Positions 9,134-20,233 of a stretch of DNA of 54,020 nt are shown piece by piece. A model generated the notes under the pieces. The model made no database searches. It was not told where the DNA came from and saw nothing but the letters and a program-made list of their open reading frames with translations. Each line of letters opens with the position of its first letter. The first letter of the stretch is position 1. Position numbers and translations under genes: made by a program. This DNA comes from Gammaproteobacteria bacterium (GTDB lineage: Bacteria > Pseudomonadota > Gammaproteobacteria > GRL18). The DNA is taken from the NCBI GenBank assembly GCA_016744395.1, contig JADGEK010000008.1, positions 21,989 through 76,008 on the forward strand, written 5' to 3'.

Positions 9134-10378
9134 ATGAAAGAAAGAAGACTGGCAGTTAAGATAATGGCTTTTGTCATGGCTGGAGGCGAGGGTAAGCGCT
9201 TGCGACCGTTGACAGAAAAGCGTTCTAAACCCGCAGTCCCTTTTGGAGGACGTTATAGGGTTGTGGATTTTGTTCTCAGCAACATGGTTAACTCAGGTAT
9301 TCGTGCCATTTATTTGTTGGTGCAATACAAAGCCCAGTCATTGATCGAACACATTCGCAAATCATGGACTATTTCACCTTTGCTTCCTGACCAGTTTGTC
9401 ACCGTCGTACCACCACAAATGCAAGAAGGCACATCATGGTTTATGGGGACTGCTGATGCAGTTTATCAAAACCTCAATTTGCTCAAGGAACAACGACCCG
9501 ATATTGTGGCTGTGTTTGGTGCTGACCATATATATCGCATGGATATAAGTCAGATGGTGTGGTTTCATCAACAGCAACAGGCCGATGTCAGTATTGCCGC
9601 AATTCCAGTACTTATTAGCCAGGCTTCTAATTATGGAATCATTGAGGCAGATATCAATGGACGGATTAATTGCTTTCAGGAAAAACCTGAATGCCCTTGT
9701 GCAATGTCACCAGATTCCAATAAAGCCTTTGCCTCGATGGGTAACTATCTTTTTAATGCTGATGTGTTAATTGAGATCCTGGAAAAAATGCACCAGCAAG
9801 GTAAAACTGATTTTGGGAGACATGTTTTGCCGCAACTGCTTAAGAGTCACCGTTTGTTTGCTTATGATTTTTCATCGAATGAAGTGCCAGGTATTAAACC
9901 ATATGAGGAAGCAAGTTACTGGCGTGATGTTGGCACACTTGATTGCTATTTTCAGGCTCATCAGGATATGCTTGGAATAGAACCCAGATTTGATACCTTT
10001 AATCCACACTGGCCTATTTTTTCTGGTCACTATCAGGGGCCTGTGGCACAGGTCATCGAAGGGCAGATAATCAATAGTCAATTGGGTGCTGGAGCTTTTA
10101 TCAATCAGGCCAATATCCATAACAGCATTATTCGCAGTGAAGCTGTTGTGGAATCTGGAGCGGAGCTTCATGATTGCATTATCATGGATTATGTAAGAAT
10201 ATGCAGTGGTGCACGTCTGCGACGGGTTATTGTGGATCGACACAATATTATTTTGCCTGATACAAAGATAGGCTATAACTCAGAAGAAGATAAACGTCGT
10301 TATCATGTGACCTCATCTGGACTGGTCATAGTACCATCAGGCAAGGTGAGTTACTTTGCCCGAAATTCAAGAGACTGA
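9134..10378 (+). CDS. glgC: Glucose-1-phosphate adenylyltransferase GlgC
   Basis: Makes ADP-glucose from glucose-1-phosphate and ATP, the committed step of bacterial glycogen synthesis. The N-terminal nucleotidyltransferase domain shows MAGGEGKRLRPLTEKRSKPAVPFGG and FGADHIYRMD. FQEKPE and YWRDVGTLDCY follow, and the C-terminal part (from about residue 290) is a left-handed beta-helix. I chose ATG 9134 because AGGAAG lies 4-9 nt upstream; the frame also opens at ATG 9104 without a ribosome-binding site. No other glycogen gene is nearby, so it is an isolated member of the pathway here. Allosteric control is likely, as in the family. Confidence 0.95.
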   Translation: MKERRLAVKIMAFVMAGGEGKRLRPLTEKRSKPAVPFGGRYRVVDFVLSNMVNSGIRAIYLLVQYKAQSLIEHIRKSWTISPLLPDQFVTVVPPQMQEGTSWFMGTADAVYQNLNLLKEQRPDIVAVFGADHIYRMDISQMVWFHQQQQADVSIAAIPVLISQASNYGIIEADINGRINCFQEKPECPCAMSPDSNKAFASMGNYLFNADVLIEILEKMHQQGKTDFGRHVLPQLLKSHRLFAYDFSSNEVPGIKPYEEASYWRDVGTLDCYFQAHQDMLGIEPRFDTFNPHWPIFSGHYQGPVAQVIEGQIINSQLGAGAFINQANIHNSIIRSEAVVESGAELHDCIIMDYVRICSGARLRRVIVDRHNIILPDTKIGYNSEEDKRRYHVTSSGLVIVPSGKVSYFARNSRD

Positions 10379-10500
10379 TTGAAACCTGCCATTGAACTTT
10401 TTGCATTGAGTGTATTCGAATGCCATTTACCCTTAGAACAGGCAAAGTATATCAGGTGATCTACTAGTAAGACTCGGGTTCACCCTTTATATTAAATCAA

Positions 10501-10530
10501 TTGACAGCCTTTTTGTAGGAAATTCTTTAT
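10501..10530 (+). promoter_or_regulatory. Possible promoter of the FimV-like gene
   Basis: A perfect TTGACA (10501-10506) is followed 18 bp later by CTTTAT (10525-10530, 3/6 for a -10 box). It sits 146 bp upstream of the start codon in the only intergenic space before that gene. The weak -10 keeps this tentative. Confidence 0.35.
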
Positions 10531-10675
10531 TTTACGCAGGCGAATAAAGTAATAAAATTATACTAGCTCCGCAACACATTATTTTGAGAGATTCACGCCA
10601 ATAACTTTTAAGTTGTCAGCATTGATGTGTGGAATATCTGGATTTAATAGTTTCTAATTCTATTAAGAAGACTGT

Positions 10676-12490
10676 ATGTTTTTATCAAAATCATCAACTT
10701 CAGAAATAATCACCTATATATTAATATATTTGTCTTTCTATGCTTATTCAACTTGTTTTGCCAGTGAAAAAATAACATCTGAGAATTACTTGTATGGACA
10801 GTCAAAATTAGAAGGACCTCTATTCTCATATGATGATTTACTACAGGTCGAAGAGCATTCAAATAAATTCTACGGCCCTGTGAAAAAAAATGAAATCATC
10901 TGGGATATTGCAAGCGTGTTAAGACCCGATAAAAGTATACCCACTGTGCAAATGGTCGTAGCCCTTTTTAAACAAAACCCTGATGCATTCCAGAAGAATA
11001 ATCTCAACGGTCTTTTAACTGGTGTGACACTGGTCGTGCCGAACAGAGAGCAGGTTAATCAACTATCAAAGCCTGAAGTGGATAAAATATTTTTACAACA
11101 CTGGAAACAATGGAAACAGACTCAAGCAAATATTTCTAACACGATTAGTCGCACCAATGGAATAAAAGCCAACAACATTAGCACCGCACTTAAAACCAAT
11201 GACATGATTATGTCTCGCAATAAAACGATTATCGCTAAAAACAAAGTAATGATGTCAAAAATTGAAGGCCTGTTAAACAATATTGAAATACAAGGTGTAG
11301 ATCAACAGAAAACAATTCAGCATAATGATACACAAGTTTCAGAAAAAGCCAGTATCTCTACTGAAATCATCGCACTTCCCCAAACTTCCGATGAAGTAAA
11401 ATCATCAAAAATATCTGCACAGACAGATAATACGATTATTGCAACTCAACAAAAATCAAAAAGTACTCTTGAGGATGAAATTCAAGCTCCTGCTGAAGAA
11501 ATTCCTTTGCTTTGGCAAGAGATAAAATCAAGCATCGTCAATGCCATAGCTTCGAATCGTTCAATCAAACAACAAATCTCAGTCGTACTTTTTATTTTTC
11601 TTTTCTTTGTCATTATCTTCTCTTTATTTTTATATTTTATAAAAAAACGGGTACAAATAAAATCTATAACGTTACCGATTTCATTTAATTTGGAAGAAGT
11701 TCACTCCATCGAAGAGGGTGTGTTTAAACCCATAAGAATGATTAAAAAATATCCTCATTTACGAAAAGTAGAGATGAACCTCAGTGAGATTATAAACCCC
11801 TCTAATATAAGAAAATCTTTGGGTAAAAAGCAGCTAATAAAAGATAGTATTCCAAGAAATAAATCAACAGGAATACTTGAAAGAGTATTTGAACAAGATT
11901 CAGATATTGCCAAAAAAGAAAAACCATTAGTAAAAGTTTATCCTCAAAAGTTCAAAGGAGATCAAGCTAAGACGGCACTTACATCGACACCTGCACCACG
12001 ACCACGAAAAAAAATTAAACCCAATGTTTCATCAACACCAGTCAAATCAATCATAGAAAAAACAGGTAATGTGAAAGTTGATGCTTTTTACGAAGCGACT
12101 CAATCAGATAATTTAACCTATGAAATGTTGGCTCAAGAATTTGAGACCATTAAATATAATGAAAATATTAATATTTTTATAGAAGAGACTGAGCAATTGG
12201 CCTCCAGCTTGACTGTTCAGTCATCTACTTTGAAGGCAGGAAGTAATAGAATTGAAAAATTGGTGCAATTTCAATTATCAATACAATCACTTCAAGAATT
12301 ATCAGAACTGATTCAGGCCAGACAGTTAAGCCATTTCACTCAAATTGTTCTTGAATTTCTGAGTGAAATTATTGATGGCAAAATTAAAATATCCAACCGG
12401 GACATCTGGCGTTTATTATCTGTCGTAGATTTCTATCATCGCTATATTAATTCAGTAAAAATCAACCAATATTACAAACTCAGTGTTTAA
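10676..12490 (+). CDS. FimV/HubP-like LysM membrane protein
   Basis: Resembles the N-terminal half of FimV/HubP, the polar landmark proteins that organise type IV pili and cell-pole assembly. A signal-like hydrophobic stretch (about residues 11-28) precedes a FimV-type LysM region beginning YGPVKKNEIIWDIASVLRPD (66-85) and running through GLLTGVTLVVPN. After a polar linker rich in Asn, Lys and Ser comes one membrane span (about 300-323, VVLFIFLFFVIIFSLFLYFI). The cytoplasmic tail of about 280 residues ends in a helical, Gln/Glu-rich domain. At 604 aa it is shorter than typical FimV, and no TPR repeats or FimV C-terminal domain were recognised. A good AAGAAG precedes the ATG. No pilus genes are adjacent. 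Confidence 0.7.
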   Translation: MFLSKSSTSEIITYILIYLSFYAYSTCFASEKITSENYLYGQSKLEGPLFSYDDLLQVEEHSNKFYGPVKKNEIIWDIASVLRPDKSIPTVQMVVALFKQNPDAFQKNNLNGLLTGVTLVVPNREQVNQLSKPEVDKIFLQHWKQWKQTQANISNTISRTNGIKANNISTALKTNDMIMSRNKTIIAKNKVMMSKIEGLLNNIEIQGVDQQKTIQHNDTQVSEKASISTEIIALPQTSDEVKSSKISAQTDNTIIATQQKSKSTLEDEIQAPAEEIPLLWQEIKSSIVNAIASNRSIKQQISVVLFIFLFFVIIFSLFLYFIKKRVQIKSITLPISFNLEEVHSIEEGVFKPIRMIKKYPHLRKVEMNLSEIINPSNIRKSLGKKQLIKDSIPRNKSTGILERVFEQDSDIAKKEKPLVKVYPQKFKGDQAKTALTSTPAPRPRKKIKPNVSSTPVKSIIEKTGNVKVDAFYEATQSDNLTYEMLAQEFETIKYNENINIFIEETEQLASSLTVQSSTLKAGSNRIEKLVQFQLSIQSLQELSELIQARQLSHFTQIVLEFLSEIIDGKIKISNRDIWRLLSVVDFYHRYINSVKINQYYKLSV

Positions 12491-12496
12491 TGTTGG

Positions 12497-12524
12497 AATG
12501 TTTTTTCCCTATCAAAAAAACATT
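12497..12524. terminator. AT-rich hairpin between convergent genes, possible bidirectional terminator
   Basis: Ten-base arms AATGTTTTTT and AAAAAACATT flank an 8-nt loop in the 35-bp gap between the FimV-like gene and the convergent transporter. The stem is A/T-rich, so termination strength is uncertain. Confidence 0.45.
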
Positions 12525-12525
12525 A

Positions 12526-13644
12526 TTAATCAGAATGTTTATTTAATATTGGATAATAAACAATATCAATAGTAATGGCTTCTTTGGGTTTAGAGTATTC
12601 CTCTTCACAAGCCTCAATTGCCAGGATGTGACTGGCTAACATGGGCAACTCTTTAATTAAAGGCATGTACCCGAATAACACCATGGCACCAAGGTTGTAG
12701 AAAAGATGAGTTAAGCCAATTGCCAATGCCATTGGGCTGTTCAAAATTATCGCAAATAACAAAGTGGTAGAGCAGGTTCCTACATTAATACCCAGGATCA
12801 GTGGATAAAAACAGGTAGTACTGCACTGTGTATTTCTGGCGACTGGCATTATGTTGTAGATTACACTGCTGGAGCTTTGCAGCACGAGAGAAGTCCAGAT
12901 ACCCGTTAATAACACTTTATTCTTATTTTTACCCAGTTGATTTGCCCGTATTCTTTTATTTAAAATACGGGCAATCAGGGGATCAAAAATAAGTCTTAAT
13001 GAGATAATAAAAAATTTCATTAACACGACTGTTATCATTAGAAACACCACTAGGTTCACGATAGCATCATTGCTAATCTGCGGCCCAATATGACTGAACA
13101 GTGTCCAGTTGACAAATGGTTCTGAAACGGGTGTCCAGACATGGGATGTCTGTGTAAGCCAATTGACTGAAAAGAGACTCAGTCGGCCAAGATAATCAGT
13201 TGTGATCTGTAAAGGAAAAAATAATCCAAAGGCAATCATGTTATTAAAATAATTCAGGGAAGATGTATTGGTCATGCGGCGATAATCACAGACACCACAC
13301 TCTGGAAGTGTTTTAATCAGGCTGCTTCGAATACTTGTACCTACATTGGCCCCCAAAACAAAAAATATTCCAGATTCAAATGGCAGTCCAGCTGCCACCA
13401 TCAAGGCTATAATGGTGATTGCAATACTCGACGACTGCAGTAGCGCAGTTAGTATTACACCAAGAATAATAGTGTAGAAAGGACTGGACAGTGTTTCCAG
13501 TAAAGAATAAGCATATTCACTCGATTGAAAAAATTGTTCAAAGGACAGTAATAGTAGATATAAGCATAAAACTAATATAATAAATAGGACAATAAAGAAT
13601 AAAACCTTTACCAACATAGATAATTTATTTAAATATATTTTCAT
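12526..13644 (-). CDS. Na/Pi cotransporter II-related membrane protein (short form)
   Basis: Integral membrane protein of the Na+/phosphate cotransporter (PF02690-like) family, with about eight hydrophobic segments. Both halves carry the family's diagnostic duplicated motifs: TALLQSSSIAITI with GANVGTSIRSS, and LVLQSSSSVIYN with GINVGTCSTT. Unlike the larger member at 31597-33399 it has no PhoU-like cytoplasmic tail (372 aa). A Shine-Dalgarno AAGGTG precedes the ATG. It stands alone, away from the phosphate island 18 kb downstream. The substrate is inferred from the family; phosphate export or import cannot be decided. Confidence 0.85.
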   Translation of the reverse strand: MKIYLNKLSMLVKVLFFIVLFIILVLCLYLLLLSFEQFFQSSEYAYSLLETLSSPFYTIILGVILTALLQSSSIAITIIALMVAAGLPFESGIFFVLGANVGTSIRSSLIKTLPECGVCDYRRMTNTSSLNYFNNMIAFGLFFPLQITTDYLGRLSLFSVNWLTQTSHVWTPVSEPFVNWTLFSHIGPQISNDAIVNLVVFLMITVVLMKFFIISLRLIFDPLIARILNKRIRANQLGKNKNKVLLTGIWTSLVLQSSSSVIYNIMPVARNTQCSTTCFYPLILGINVGTCSTTLLFAIILNSPMALAIGLTHLFYNLGAMVLFGYMPLIKELPMLASHILAIEACEEEYSKPKEAITIDIVYYPILNKHSD

Positions 13645-14164
13645 TCTTTACACCTTTGACGTGATATTGGTCTAATATCCAAAACTATTTACAAGAACAG
13701 TAAAAAGGCATGTTTTCTAATTTCTAATACAATATTAGCATAGAAAACAAAAAAACCCGTAGAAGTTTTAGGTATATCCCTATTATCTATTTAAGGCAAC
13801 GTCATTCAATGCATTTTTCAATCTATCGATCAAAGTAGTGTTACACCTTAGTCTTTTGTTTGAAACTCATGTGTTGAGGTAAACTGTACTATGAAGCAAG
13901 AAGCACCAGAAAGACTTCTAGAAACTTCATAGATTTTTAAATATCATTCTATAGTTTAATTATCCTATATTTTTGCCCAAGTGAAGACTATAGACAGAGG
14001 TAAATCAGCACTCAGATATATTATAGGCTTCATCTTATTCAAAGTTCAGATTATTGGTTCTCTATTTTTCTGGGAAAATTGTCTGTCATATCTGTTTTCC
14101 TATAATGCATCATACCAACGATAGTAGAATCTGGTTTGACCCTATCTTTGATAGATGCTTTTTG
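13645..14164. other. Gene-free stretch with a nested inverted repeat
   Basis: No credible coding frame in 520 bp. The one structure I see is a nested dyad close to the transporter start: outer arms 13712-13719 and 13741-13748 (GTTTTCTA/TAGAAAAC), inner arms 13724-13729 and 13733-13738 (CTAATA/TATTAG) with a 3-nt loop. It has no following T-run on either strand, so it looks more like an operator or RNA leader structure than a terminator. No clear terminator was found downstream of acnB. Confidence 0.4.
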
Positions 14165-16762
14165 TCATTCAAGAGAAATTGGAATCACTTTGTCAGCACT
14201 GTGTTGATAGTGACTAATTTCATTAAAGTTCAGATAGCGATAGATATCATCTGCCATGGTATCAAGCTCTGCTGCATAGTGCATATACTCATCCACCGTT
14301 GGCAGTTTACCCATGATTGCTACCACTGCTGCTAATTCAGCAGAAGCCAGGTAGACATCTGCGGCATCACCCAAGCGATTTGGAAAGTTGCGGGTTGAAG
14401 TAGAAACCGCGGTACTGTTTGGTGCAATACGAGCCTGATTTCCCATGCATAATGAACACCCTGGCATTTCAATACGTGCTCCAGCAGCACCAAAAATATT
14501 GTAATAGCCTTCATCGCTTAATTGCTGTTGATCCATTTTGGTCGGTGGTGTAATCCATAAACGAGTCGGCACTGCTTTACTTGTTTTTTCAAGTAATTTT
14601 CCCGCGGCTCGAAAATGGCCAATATTGGTCATACATGAACCAATAAAGACTTCCTGTATTTTGGTACCAGCTACTTCAGACAGAGGCTTTACATCATCTG
14701 GATCGTTAGGGCAGGCGAGTAAGGGTTCTTTGATATTATCGAGATCAATTTCAATAATATCTGCATATTCAGCATCATTATCAGCTTGCAACAACTCAGG
14801 ATTTTCCAACCAGGCTTGCATTCCATTGATGCGACGTTGAATGGTGCGAGGATCACCATAACCTTCAGACAACATCCACTTAAGCATAGTGACATTGGAG
14901 TTGAGGTATTCAATTATTGGTTCTTTATTTAATTTAATGGTACAACCTGCTGCGGAACGTTCTGCTGATGAATCTGACAATTCGAAGGCTTGTTCAACTT
15001 TTAGATCAGGCAGACCTTCGATTTCAATAATACGCCCAGAGAATACATTTTTTTTGCCTTCTTTGGCAACGGTTAATAGACCTGTCTGGATTGCTGCATA
15101 AGGGATGGCATTGACCAGATCACGTAAAGTAATTCCTGCCTGCAGGGTGCCTTTGAAGCGTACCAGTACTGATTCAGGCATATCTAAGGGCATAACGCCC
15201 GTTGCGGCAGCAAAAGCCACCAGACCAGAACCCGCTGGAAATGACAGGCCAATGGGAAAACGTGTGTGTGAATCGCCTCCAGTACCGATGGTATCTGGAA
15301 GTAACATGCGATTGAGCCAGGAATGAATGACACCGTCACCAGGCTTTAATGAAACACCGCCACGGGTCATAAAAAAATCAGGTAATGTATGATGGGTGTT
15401 GACATCAATGGGTTTTGGATAAGCGGCAGTGTGGCAGAAGGACTGCATGGTTAAATCAGCCGAAAAGCCAAGGCAAGCAAGATCTTTTAGCTCATCACGG
15501 GTCATAGGGCCTGTAGTATCCTGTGAACCGACTGTTGTCATTTTGGGTTCGCAGTACATTTCTGGTCGAACACCTGAAAGCCCACAAGCTTTTGCCACCA
15601 TTTTTTGAGCCAGCGTATAACCTTTACCTGTATCATCGGGATCAACAGATGAGCGGAATAGCTCAGTCGGCGGCATATCCAATGCTTCACGTGCACGGGC
15701 TGTTAAAGCACGTCCAATGATCAATGGAATACGTCCGCCAGCTCGAACTTCATCCAGGATAACTTCAGTTTTTAATTTAAACTCTGCAATAACGTCATCA
15801 GTATCATGAGATTTTACCAGACCTTGATAGGGGTAAATATCAATAATATCTCCCGTTTTTATTTTGCTGACATCCAATTCAATGGGTAATGCACCAGCAT
15901 CTTCCATTGTATTAAAAAAAATAGGGGCAATTTTATTACCTAAACAATAACCTCCAGCGCGTTTATTGGGTATATAGGGGATATCAATGCCCATGTGCCA
16001 TAACACAGAGTTTGTTGCTGATTTTCGAGACGAGCCTGTACCGACAACATCACCGACATAAGCCAGGGGAAAGCCTTTGTCTTTCAGTCTATTGATCAGA
16101 TTGATAGGGCCTGTTTGACCAGGTTCATCAGGTTCAATTCCTTCACGAGGCATCTTTAGCATCGCATTGGCATGTAAAGGAATATCAGGGCGTGACCAGG
16201 CGTCAGGTGCAGGAGATAAATCATCGGTATTGGTTTCTCCCGGAACCTTAAAAACGGTAATGGTGATTTTTTCTGCTAATTTGTTTCGTGACGTAAACCA
16301 TTCACCCGCAGCCCAGGATTGTAATATTTGTACCGCATGTGCATTGCCAGAATCGGCTTTTTCCTGGACATCGTGAAAGGCATCAAATATTAATAATGTG
16401 TGAGACAGAACCTTAGAAGCTATTGGTGCAATTTCTGTATCGTCTAATGCTTCTATTAATGGTTGAATATTATAGCCACCCAACATGGTACCTAATAGTT
16501 TCGTTGCATGTTGCTTATTGATTAGGGGCGAAGTTGTTTCCCCCTTGGAGATTGCATAGAGAAATCCAGCTTTTATATAAGCGGCCTCATCAACACCAGC
16601 GGGTATACGATGAGTCAGTAAATCAAGAATAAAATCTTCTTCACCTGCAGGGGGATGTTTTAACAGTTCAACCAGTTCAGCGGTTTGCTGTGCATTTAAC
16701 GGCTGGGGTGAAATTCCTTGCTCTAAACGTTCCTGCACATGCTTTCGATAGTCAATCAACAT
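14165..16762 (-). CDS. acnB: Aconitate hydratase B
   Basis: TCA-cycle aconitase of the AcnB type, converting citrate to isocitrate through a 4Fe-4S cluster. Its 865 aa equal the E. coli AcnB length, with the AcnB-specific N-terminal HEAT-like domain (residues 1-160) before the swivel domain ([13 protein letters not shown]). Cluster motifs are [17 protein letters not shown] and [12 protein letters not shown] in the C-terminal part. It is the last gene of a minus-strand operon, 30 bp after gltA, with GAGGA as ribosome-binding site. AcnB in relatives also binds RNA when its cluster is lost; nothing here tests that. Confidence 0.97.
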   Translation of the reverse strand: MLIDYRKHVQERLEQGISPQPLNAQQTAELVELLKHPPAGEEDFILDLLTHRIPAGVDEAAYIKAGFLYAISKGETTSPLINKQHATKLLGTMLGGYNIQPLIEALDDTEIAPIASKVLSHTLLIFDAFHDVQEKADSGNAHAVQILQSWAAGEWFTSRNKLAEKITITVFKVPGETNTDDLSPAPDAWSRPDIPLHANAMLKMPREGIEPDEPGQTGPINLINRLKDKGFPLAYVGDVVGTGSSRKSATNSVLWHMGIDIPYIPNKRAGGYCLGNKIAPIFFNTMEDAGALPIELDVSKIKTGDIIDIYPYQGLVKSHDTDDVIAEFKLKTEVILDEVRAGGRIPLIIGRALTARAREALDMPPTELFRSSVDPDDTGKGYTLAQKMVAKACGLSGVRPEMYCEPKMTTVGSQDTTGPMTRDELKDLACLGFSADLTMQSFCHTAAYPKPIDVNTHHTLPDFFMTRGGVSLKPGDGVIHSWLNRMLLPDTIGTGGDSHTRFPIGLSFPAGSGLVAFAAATGVMPLDMPESVLVRFKGTLQAGITLRDLVNAIPYAAIQTGLLTVAKEGKKNVFSGRIIEIEGLPDLKVEQAFELSDSSAERSAAGCTIKLNKEPIIEYLNSNVTMLKWMLSEGYGDPRTIQRRINGMQAWLENPELLQADNDAEYADIIEIDLDNIKEPLLACPNDPDDVKPLSEVAGTKIQEVFIGSCMTNIGHFRAAGKLLEKTSKAVPTRLWITPPTKMDQQQLSDEGYYNIFGAAGARIEMPGCSLCMGNQARIAPNSTAVSTSTRNFPNRLGDAADVYLASAELAAVVAIMGKLPTVDEYMHYAAELDTMADDIYRYLNFNEISHYQHSADKVIPISLE

Positions 16763-16792
16763 AATTATATCCTCAATTTGTAATAACGCTTT

Positions 16793-18094
16793 TTATTCTT
16801 TTGCTTCGGGGTATGAACGAATAGGTTTTCCCGTATAGAGCTGGCGTGGACGACCAATGCGGAGTTGATCGGCCTGCATCATCTCGTTCCAATGTGAAAT
16901 CCAGCCAATGGTTCTTGACATAGAAAAAATGACGGTGAACATGTTCATGGGAATGCCAATGGCCAGAAAAATAATGCCAGAATAGAAATCAACATTGGGG
17001 TAGAGGTTTCGGCTTATAAAATACTCATCTTCCAGAGCAATTTTTTCCAGAGTCATGGCAACATCCAATATTTTTTCAAGTTGTGTATCACCCGAATGAT
17101 GTTCCAGTATTTCATGGCAAACTTCACGTATCAGCTTGGCACGTGGATCATAGGTTTTGTAAACTCGATGTCCAAACCCCATTAATCGGAAAGTATCATT
17201 TTTATCTTTAGCTCGTTTAACATAGTCAGAAATTGAATTATCCGAATTAACAATATCTTGTAACATTTGGATAACGGCTTCATTTGCACCACCATGAGCG
17301 GGTCCCCATAATGTTGCAATACCAGCTGCAACCGCTGCGTATGGATTGGCTTCAGAGCTGCCAGATAACCTGACGGTTGATGTTGATGCATTTTGCTCAT
17401 GATCAGCATGCAATAGCATGATTAAGTCCAGAGCTTTGGCGTGAATAGGTTTGACTTTATAAGGTTTGCTTGGTACCGAGAACATCATATGTAAGAAATT
17501 CTCGGTGTAATTCAGTGACGCATCGGGATAGACAAAAGGCAGGCCATTGGCATATCGATAACTCCAGGCAGCAATAGTGGGCATTTTTGCTATTAGGCGA
17601 TGGGCTACCACTTCTCTGTCATAGCTGTTGCGAATATCACAGTGATCATTATAGAAAGCAGATAATGCACCAGTGACTCCGACCATAATGGCCATTGGAT
17701 GAGCATCACGGCGGAAGCCATCGTAAAATTTCTTTAATGCTTCATGAATCATCGTATGCTGGCAAATCATATCAGTAAATTCATTGAATGCCTTATTATA
17801 GGGCAGCTCACCATAAAATAATAAATAACAGGTTTCCAGATAGTTACTATTTTTTGCCAGCTGTTCAATCGGGTATCCACGATAAGCAAGAACACCGGTT
17901 TCTCCGCACATATAAGTAATCGCACTTTCACAACTGGCTGTTGACATAAAGCCAGGATCAAAAGTGAAAAATCCCATATCTTTATAAAGTGAGCTTATGT
18001 TAATAGTGGGTGGACCAATGGTTGGTTCTAAAACTTCCAATTCTATTTGTTTTCCAGTCTCATTATCAGTTAGAGTCACTGTTTTGGCATTCAT
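16793..18094 (-). CDS. gltA: Citrate synthase (type II)
   Basis: Condenses oxaloacetate and acetyl-CoA to citrate. Catalytic motifs: [20 protein letters not shown] and [15 protein letters not shown] with the active histidines, and [10 protein letters not shown] with the active aspartate. The N-terminal beta domain (residues 1-50) and about 433 aa indicate the NADH-sensitive hexameric type seen in Gram-negative bacteria. I start at ATG 18094 ([10 protein letters not shown]) because GGAG lies 8 nt upstream; the longer start at 18106 would overlap that Shine-Dalgarno. It lies between sucD and acnB in one operon. Confidence 0.96.
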   Translation of the reverse strand: MNAKTVTLTDNETGKQIELEVLEPTIGPPTINISSLYKDMGFFTFDPGFMSTASCESAITYMCGETGVLAYRGYPIEQLAKNSNYLETCYLLFYGELPYNKAFNEFTDMICQHTMIHEALKKFYDGFRRDAHPMAIMVGVTGALSAFYNDHCDIRNSYDREVVAHRLIAKMPTIAAWSYRYANGLPFVYPDASLNYTENFLHMMFSVPSKPYKVKPIHAKALDLIMLLHADHEQNASTSTVRLSGSSEANPYAAVAAGIATLWGPAHGGANEAVIQMLQDIVNSDNSISDYVKRAKDKNDTFRLMGFGHRVYKTYDPRAKLIREVCHEILEHHSGDTQLEKILDVAMTLEKIALEDEYFISRNLYPNVDFYSGIIFLAIGIPMNMFTVIFSMSRTIGWISHWNEMMQADQLRIGRPRQLYTGKPIRSYPEAKE

Positions 18095-18150
18095 AAAATT
18101 CTCCATTATTAATCATCGTCTCACCTACAAATAGATTATTTAGCAGGCTG

Positions 18151-19026
18151 TTATTTATTTCCTGATACTTGAAGTATTCCCTTTCCTAGTTCTGCAGGTG
18201 AGCGCACGGTGTGGACCCCTGCTGCTTCAAATGCGGCAAACTTTTCATTTGCAGTACCTTTACCCCCGGCAATAATGGCACCTGCATGTCCCATTCGTTT
18301 TCCTTTAGGTGCTGTAACTCCAGCGATATAGGCGACGACAGGTTTACTGACATTGCTTTTTATAAATTCTGCTGCTTCCTCTTCGGCAGTACCACCAATT
18401 TCACCCACCATCAGGATGTATTCTGTCTGTGGATCATCTTCAAATAAAGCTAAAGCATCAATGAAGTTGGTTCCAGGAATTGGATCACCGCCAATGCCGA
18501 TACAGGTGCTCTGTCCAAAGCCAATATCGGATGTTTGTTTAACACATTCGTAAGTCAGAGTACCGGATCTTGAAACAACACCCACTTTTCCAGCTTGATG
18601 AATTGAGCCAGGCATTATACCAATTTTGCATTCATCCGGAGTGATGATTCCTGGACAATTTGGACCAATGAGTCTTACTCCAGCGCTGTCAGCAATCATT
18701 TTTGCTTCCAGCATATCCAATGCTGGAATACCTTCAGTGATACAAACAACCAGTTCAAGTCCTGAGTCAATGGCCTCAATAATAGAGTCTTTACAAAATG
18801 GGGCAGGGACATAAATAACACTGGCAGTGGCCTGTGTTTCATCAACTGCATGACGAACGGTATCAAACACAGGCAGTCCCAAATGCTTCTGCCCCCCTTT
18901 ACCTGGAGTCACACCACCAACCATTTTTGTGCCGTAATCGATAGCTTGTTGAGAATGAAAAGTTCCTTGCTTACCCGTAAAACCCTGACAAATAACTTTG
19001 GTGTCTTTGTTAATCAATACACTCAT
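18151..19026 (-). CDS. sucD: Succinyl-CoA synthetase alpha subunit
   Basis: Alpha subunit of succinyl-CoA ligase, which makes ATP or GTP from succinyl-CoA. The CoA-binding Rossmann domain opens with [16 protein letters not shown]. The phosphorylated histidine is in [15 protein letters not shown], and [12 protein letters not shown] is also conserved. Length 291 aa is standard. AGGAG precedes the ATG, and it follows sucC by 10 bp, so the subunits are translated from the same message. Confidence 0.97.
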   Translation of the reverse strand: MSVLINKDTKVICQGFTGKQGTFHSQQAIDYGTKMVGGVTPGKGGQKHLGLPVFDTVRHAVDETQATASVIYVPAPFCKDSIIEAIDSGLELVVCITEGIPALDMLEAKMIADSAGVRLIGPNCPGIITPDECKIGIMPGSIHQAGKVGVVSRSGTLTYECVKQTSDIGFGQSTCIGIGGDPIPGTNFIDALALFEDDPQTEYILMVGEIGGTAEEEAAEFIKSNVSKPVVAYIAGVTAPKGKRMGHAGAIIAGGKGTANEKFAAFEAAGVHTVRSPAELGKGILQVSGNK

Positions 19027-19036
19027 ATTTATTCTC

Positions 19037-20203
19037 CTAAGCGTTATTCACAGCTGCAACAATTTTATTTGCTGCATCTGTTAGGTCAGTAGCACTCAGT
19101 AGGTCAAGGCCACTATTATCTAAAAGAGAGGTTCCTTCTGCTGCATGGTTGCCTTCTAGACGGACAACCACTGGCACATTAATATTAACTTCTCGAACTG
19201 CGGCAATAATGCCTTCTGCAATCAGATCACAACGGACAATACCACCAAAGATGTTCACCAGAATTCCTTTCACTTTGCTATCGGAAAGAATAATTTTTAA
19301 TGCTTCAGCGACACGTTCAGCAGTGGCTGTACCTCCCACATCAAGGAAGTTTGCAGGATCACCACCTTGTAATTTAATAATATCCATTGTACCCATGGCC
19401 AGTCCAGCGCCATTGACCATACAGCCTATATTACCATCCAGAGCAACATAGTTCAGCTCCCATTCTGCAGCACGCAGCTCTCGCTCATCTTCTTGAGACG
19501 CATCCTGAAGTTCTATTAATTCAGGGTGACGAAATAGAGCGCTGTCATCAATATTTATTTTGCCATCCAGGCATAATAAATTTCCTTCCTGAGTGACCAC
19601 TAACGGATTGATTTCAACCAGTGTTAAATCCTTTTCTACAAATAATTGACCCAGGCCGATGATGATTTGTACAAACTGTTTTATTTGTGCGCCTTCAAGG
19701 CCAAGGGCAAATGCCAGTTCACGTCCCTGATACGGCATGACTCCAGTGACTGGATTTATTTGAGCTTTAAGAATTTTTTCAGGCGTTTTTTCTGCTACTT
19801 CTTCAATGTTCATGCCGCCTTCTGTGGATGCCATAATGGTAATACGGCGAGTTGAACGATCCAGTACTGCGCCCAGATATAACTCTCGGTCAATATGACA
19901 GGTTTCTTCCACAAGAAGAGTGTTAACAGGCTGACCTTTTGCATCAGTTTGAAAAGTAACTAAGTTGGTTCCTAAAAGAGTGTCTGCTACTTGCTTTGCT
20001 TCATCGGGAGTATCCACCAGTTTTACACCACCCGCTTTACCACGACCACCAGCATGGACCTGTGCTTTAACGACGACTTTATCTGTACTTAAAGATTCTG
20101 CTGCCGCTGCTGTTTCTTCTGGTGTTTTTGCTATTTTACCTGTTGGTGTTGGCATACCATAGTCTTGAAAAAGAGTTTTGGCTTGATATTCATGTAAATT
20201 CAT
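19037..20203 (-). CDS. sucC: Succinyl-CoA synthetase beta subunit
   Basis: Beta subunit with an N-terminal ATP-grasp domain ([30 protein letters not shown]) that binds the nucleotide, and a C-terminal ligase domain ([28 protein letters not shown]). Length is 388 aa, as in E. coli. AAGGAAC lies before the ATG. It is 30 bp downstream of lpd and 10 bp upstream of sucD in the suc operon. Confidence 0.97.
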   Translation of the reverse strand: MNLHEYQAKTLFQDYGMPTPTGKIAKTPEETAAAAESLSTDKVVVKAQVHAGGRGKAGGVKLVDTPDEAKQVADTLLGTNLVTFQTDAKGQPVNTLLVEETCHIDRELYLGAVLDRSTRRITIMASTEGGMNIEEVAEKTPEKILKAQINPVTGVMPYQGRELAFALGLEGAQIKQFVQIIIGLGQLFVEKDLTLVEINPLVVTQEGNLLCLDGKINIDDSALFRHPELIELQDASQEDERELRAAEWELNYVALDGNIGCMVNGAGLAMGTMDIIKLQGGDPANFLDVGGTATAERVAEALKIILSDSKVKGILVNIFGGIVRCDLIAEGIIAAVREVNINVPVVVRLEGNHAAEGTSLLDNSGLDLLSATDLTDAANKIVAAVNNA

Positions 20204-20233
20204 ATGATGTTCCTTTTAGAATTGTACTGATTT

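Noticed and set aside
10379..10675. Possible second GEMM-like element on the minus strand near 10430, sharing GTTCTAAGGG with the chemoreceptor leader.
   Set aside because: The shared stretch is only 10 bases, and neither a GNRA hairpin nor the GCGG-GTTGC 3' strand follows; it reads as chance.
14054..14335. Small plus-strand frame near the 3' end of acnB.
   Set aside because: Half of it is antisense to acnB and it has no Shine-Dalgarno; Cys/His/Ile-rich composition is not protein-like here.
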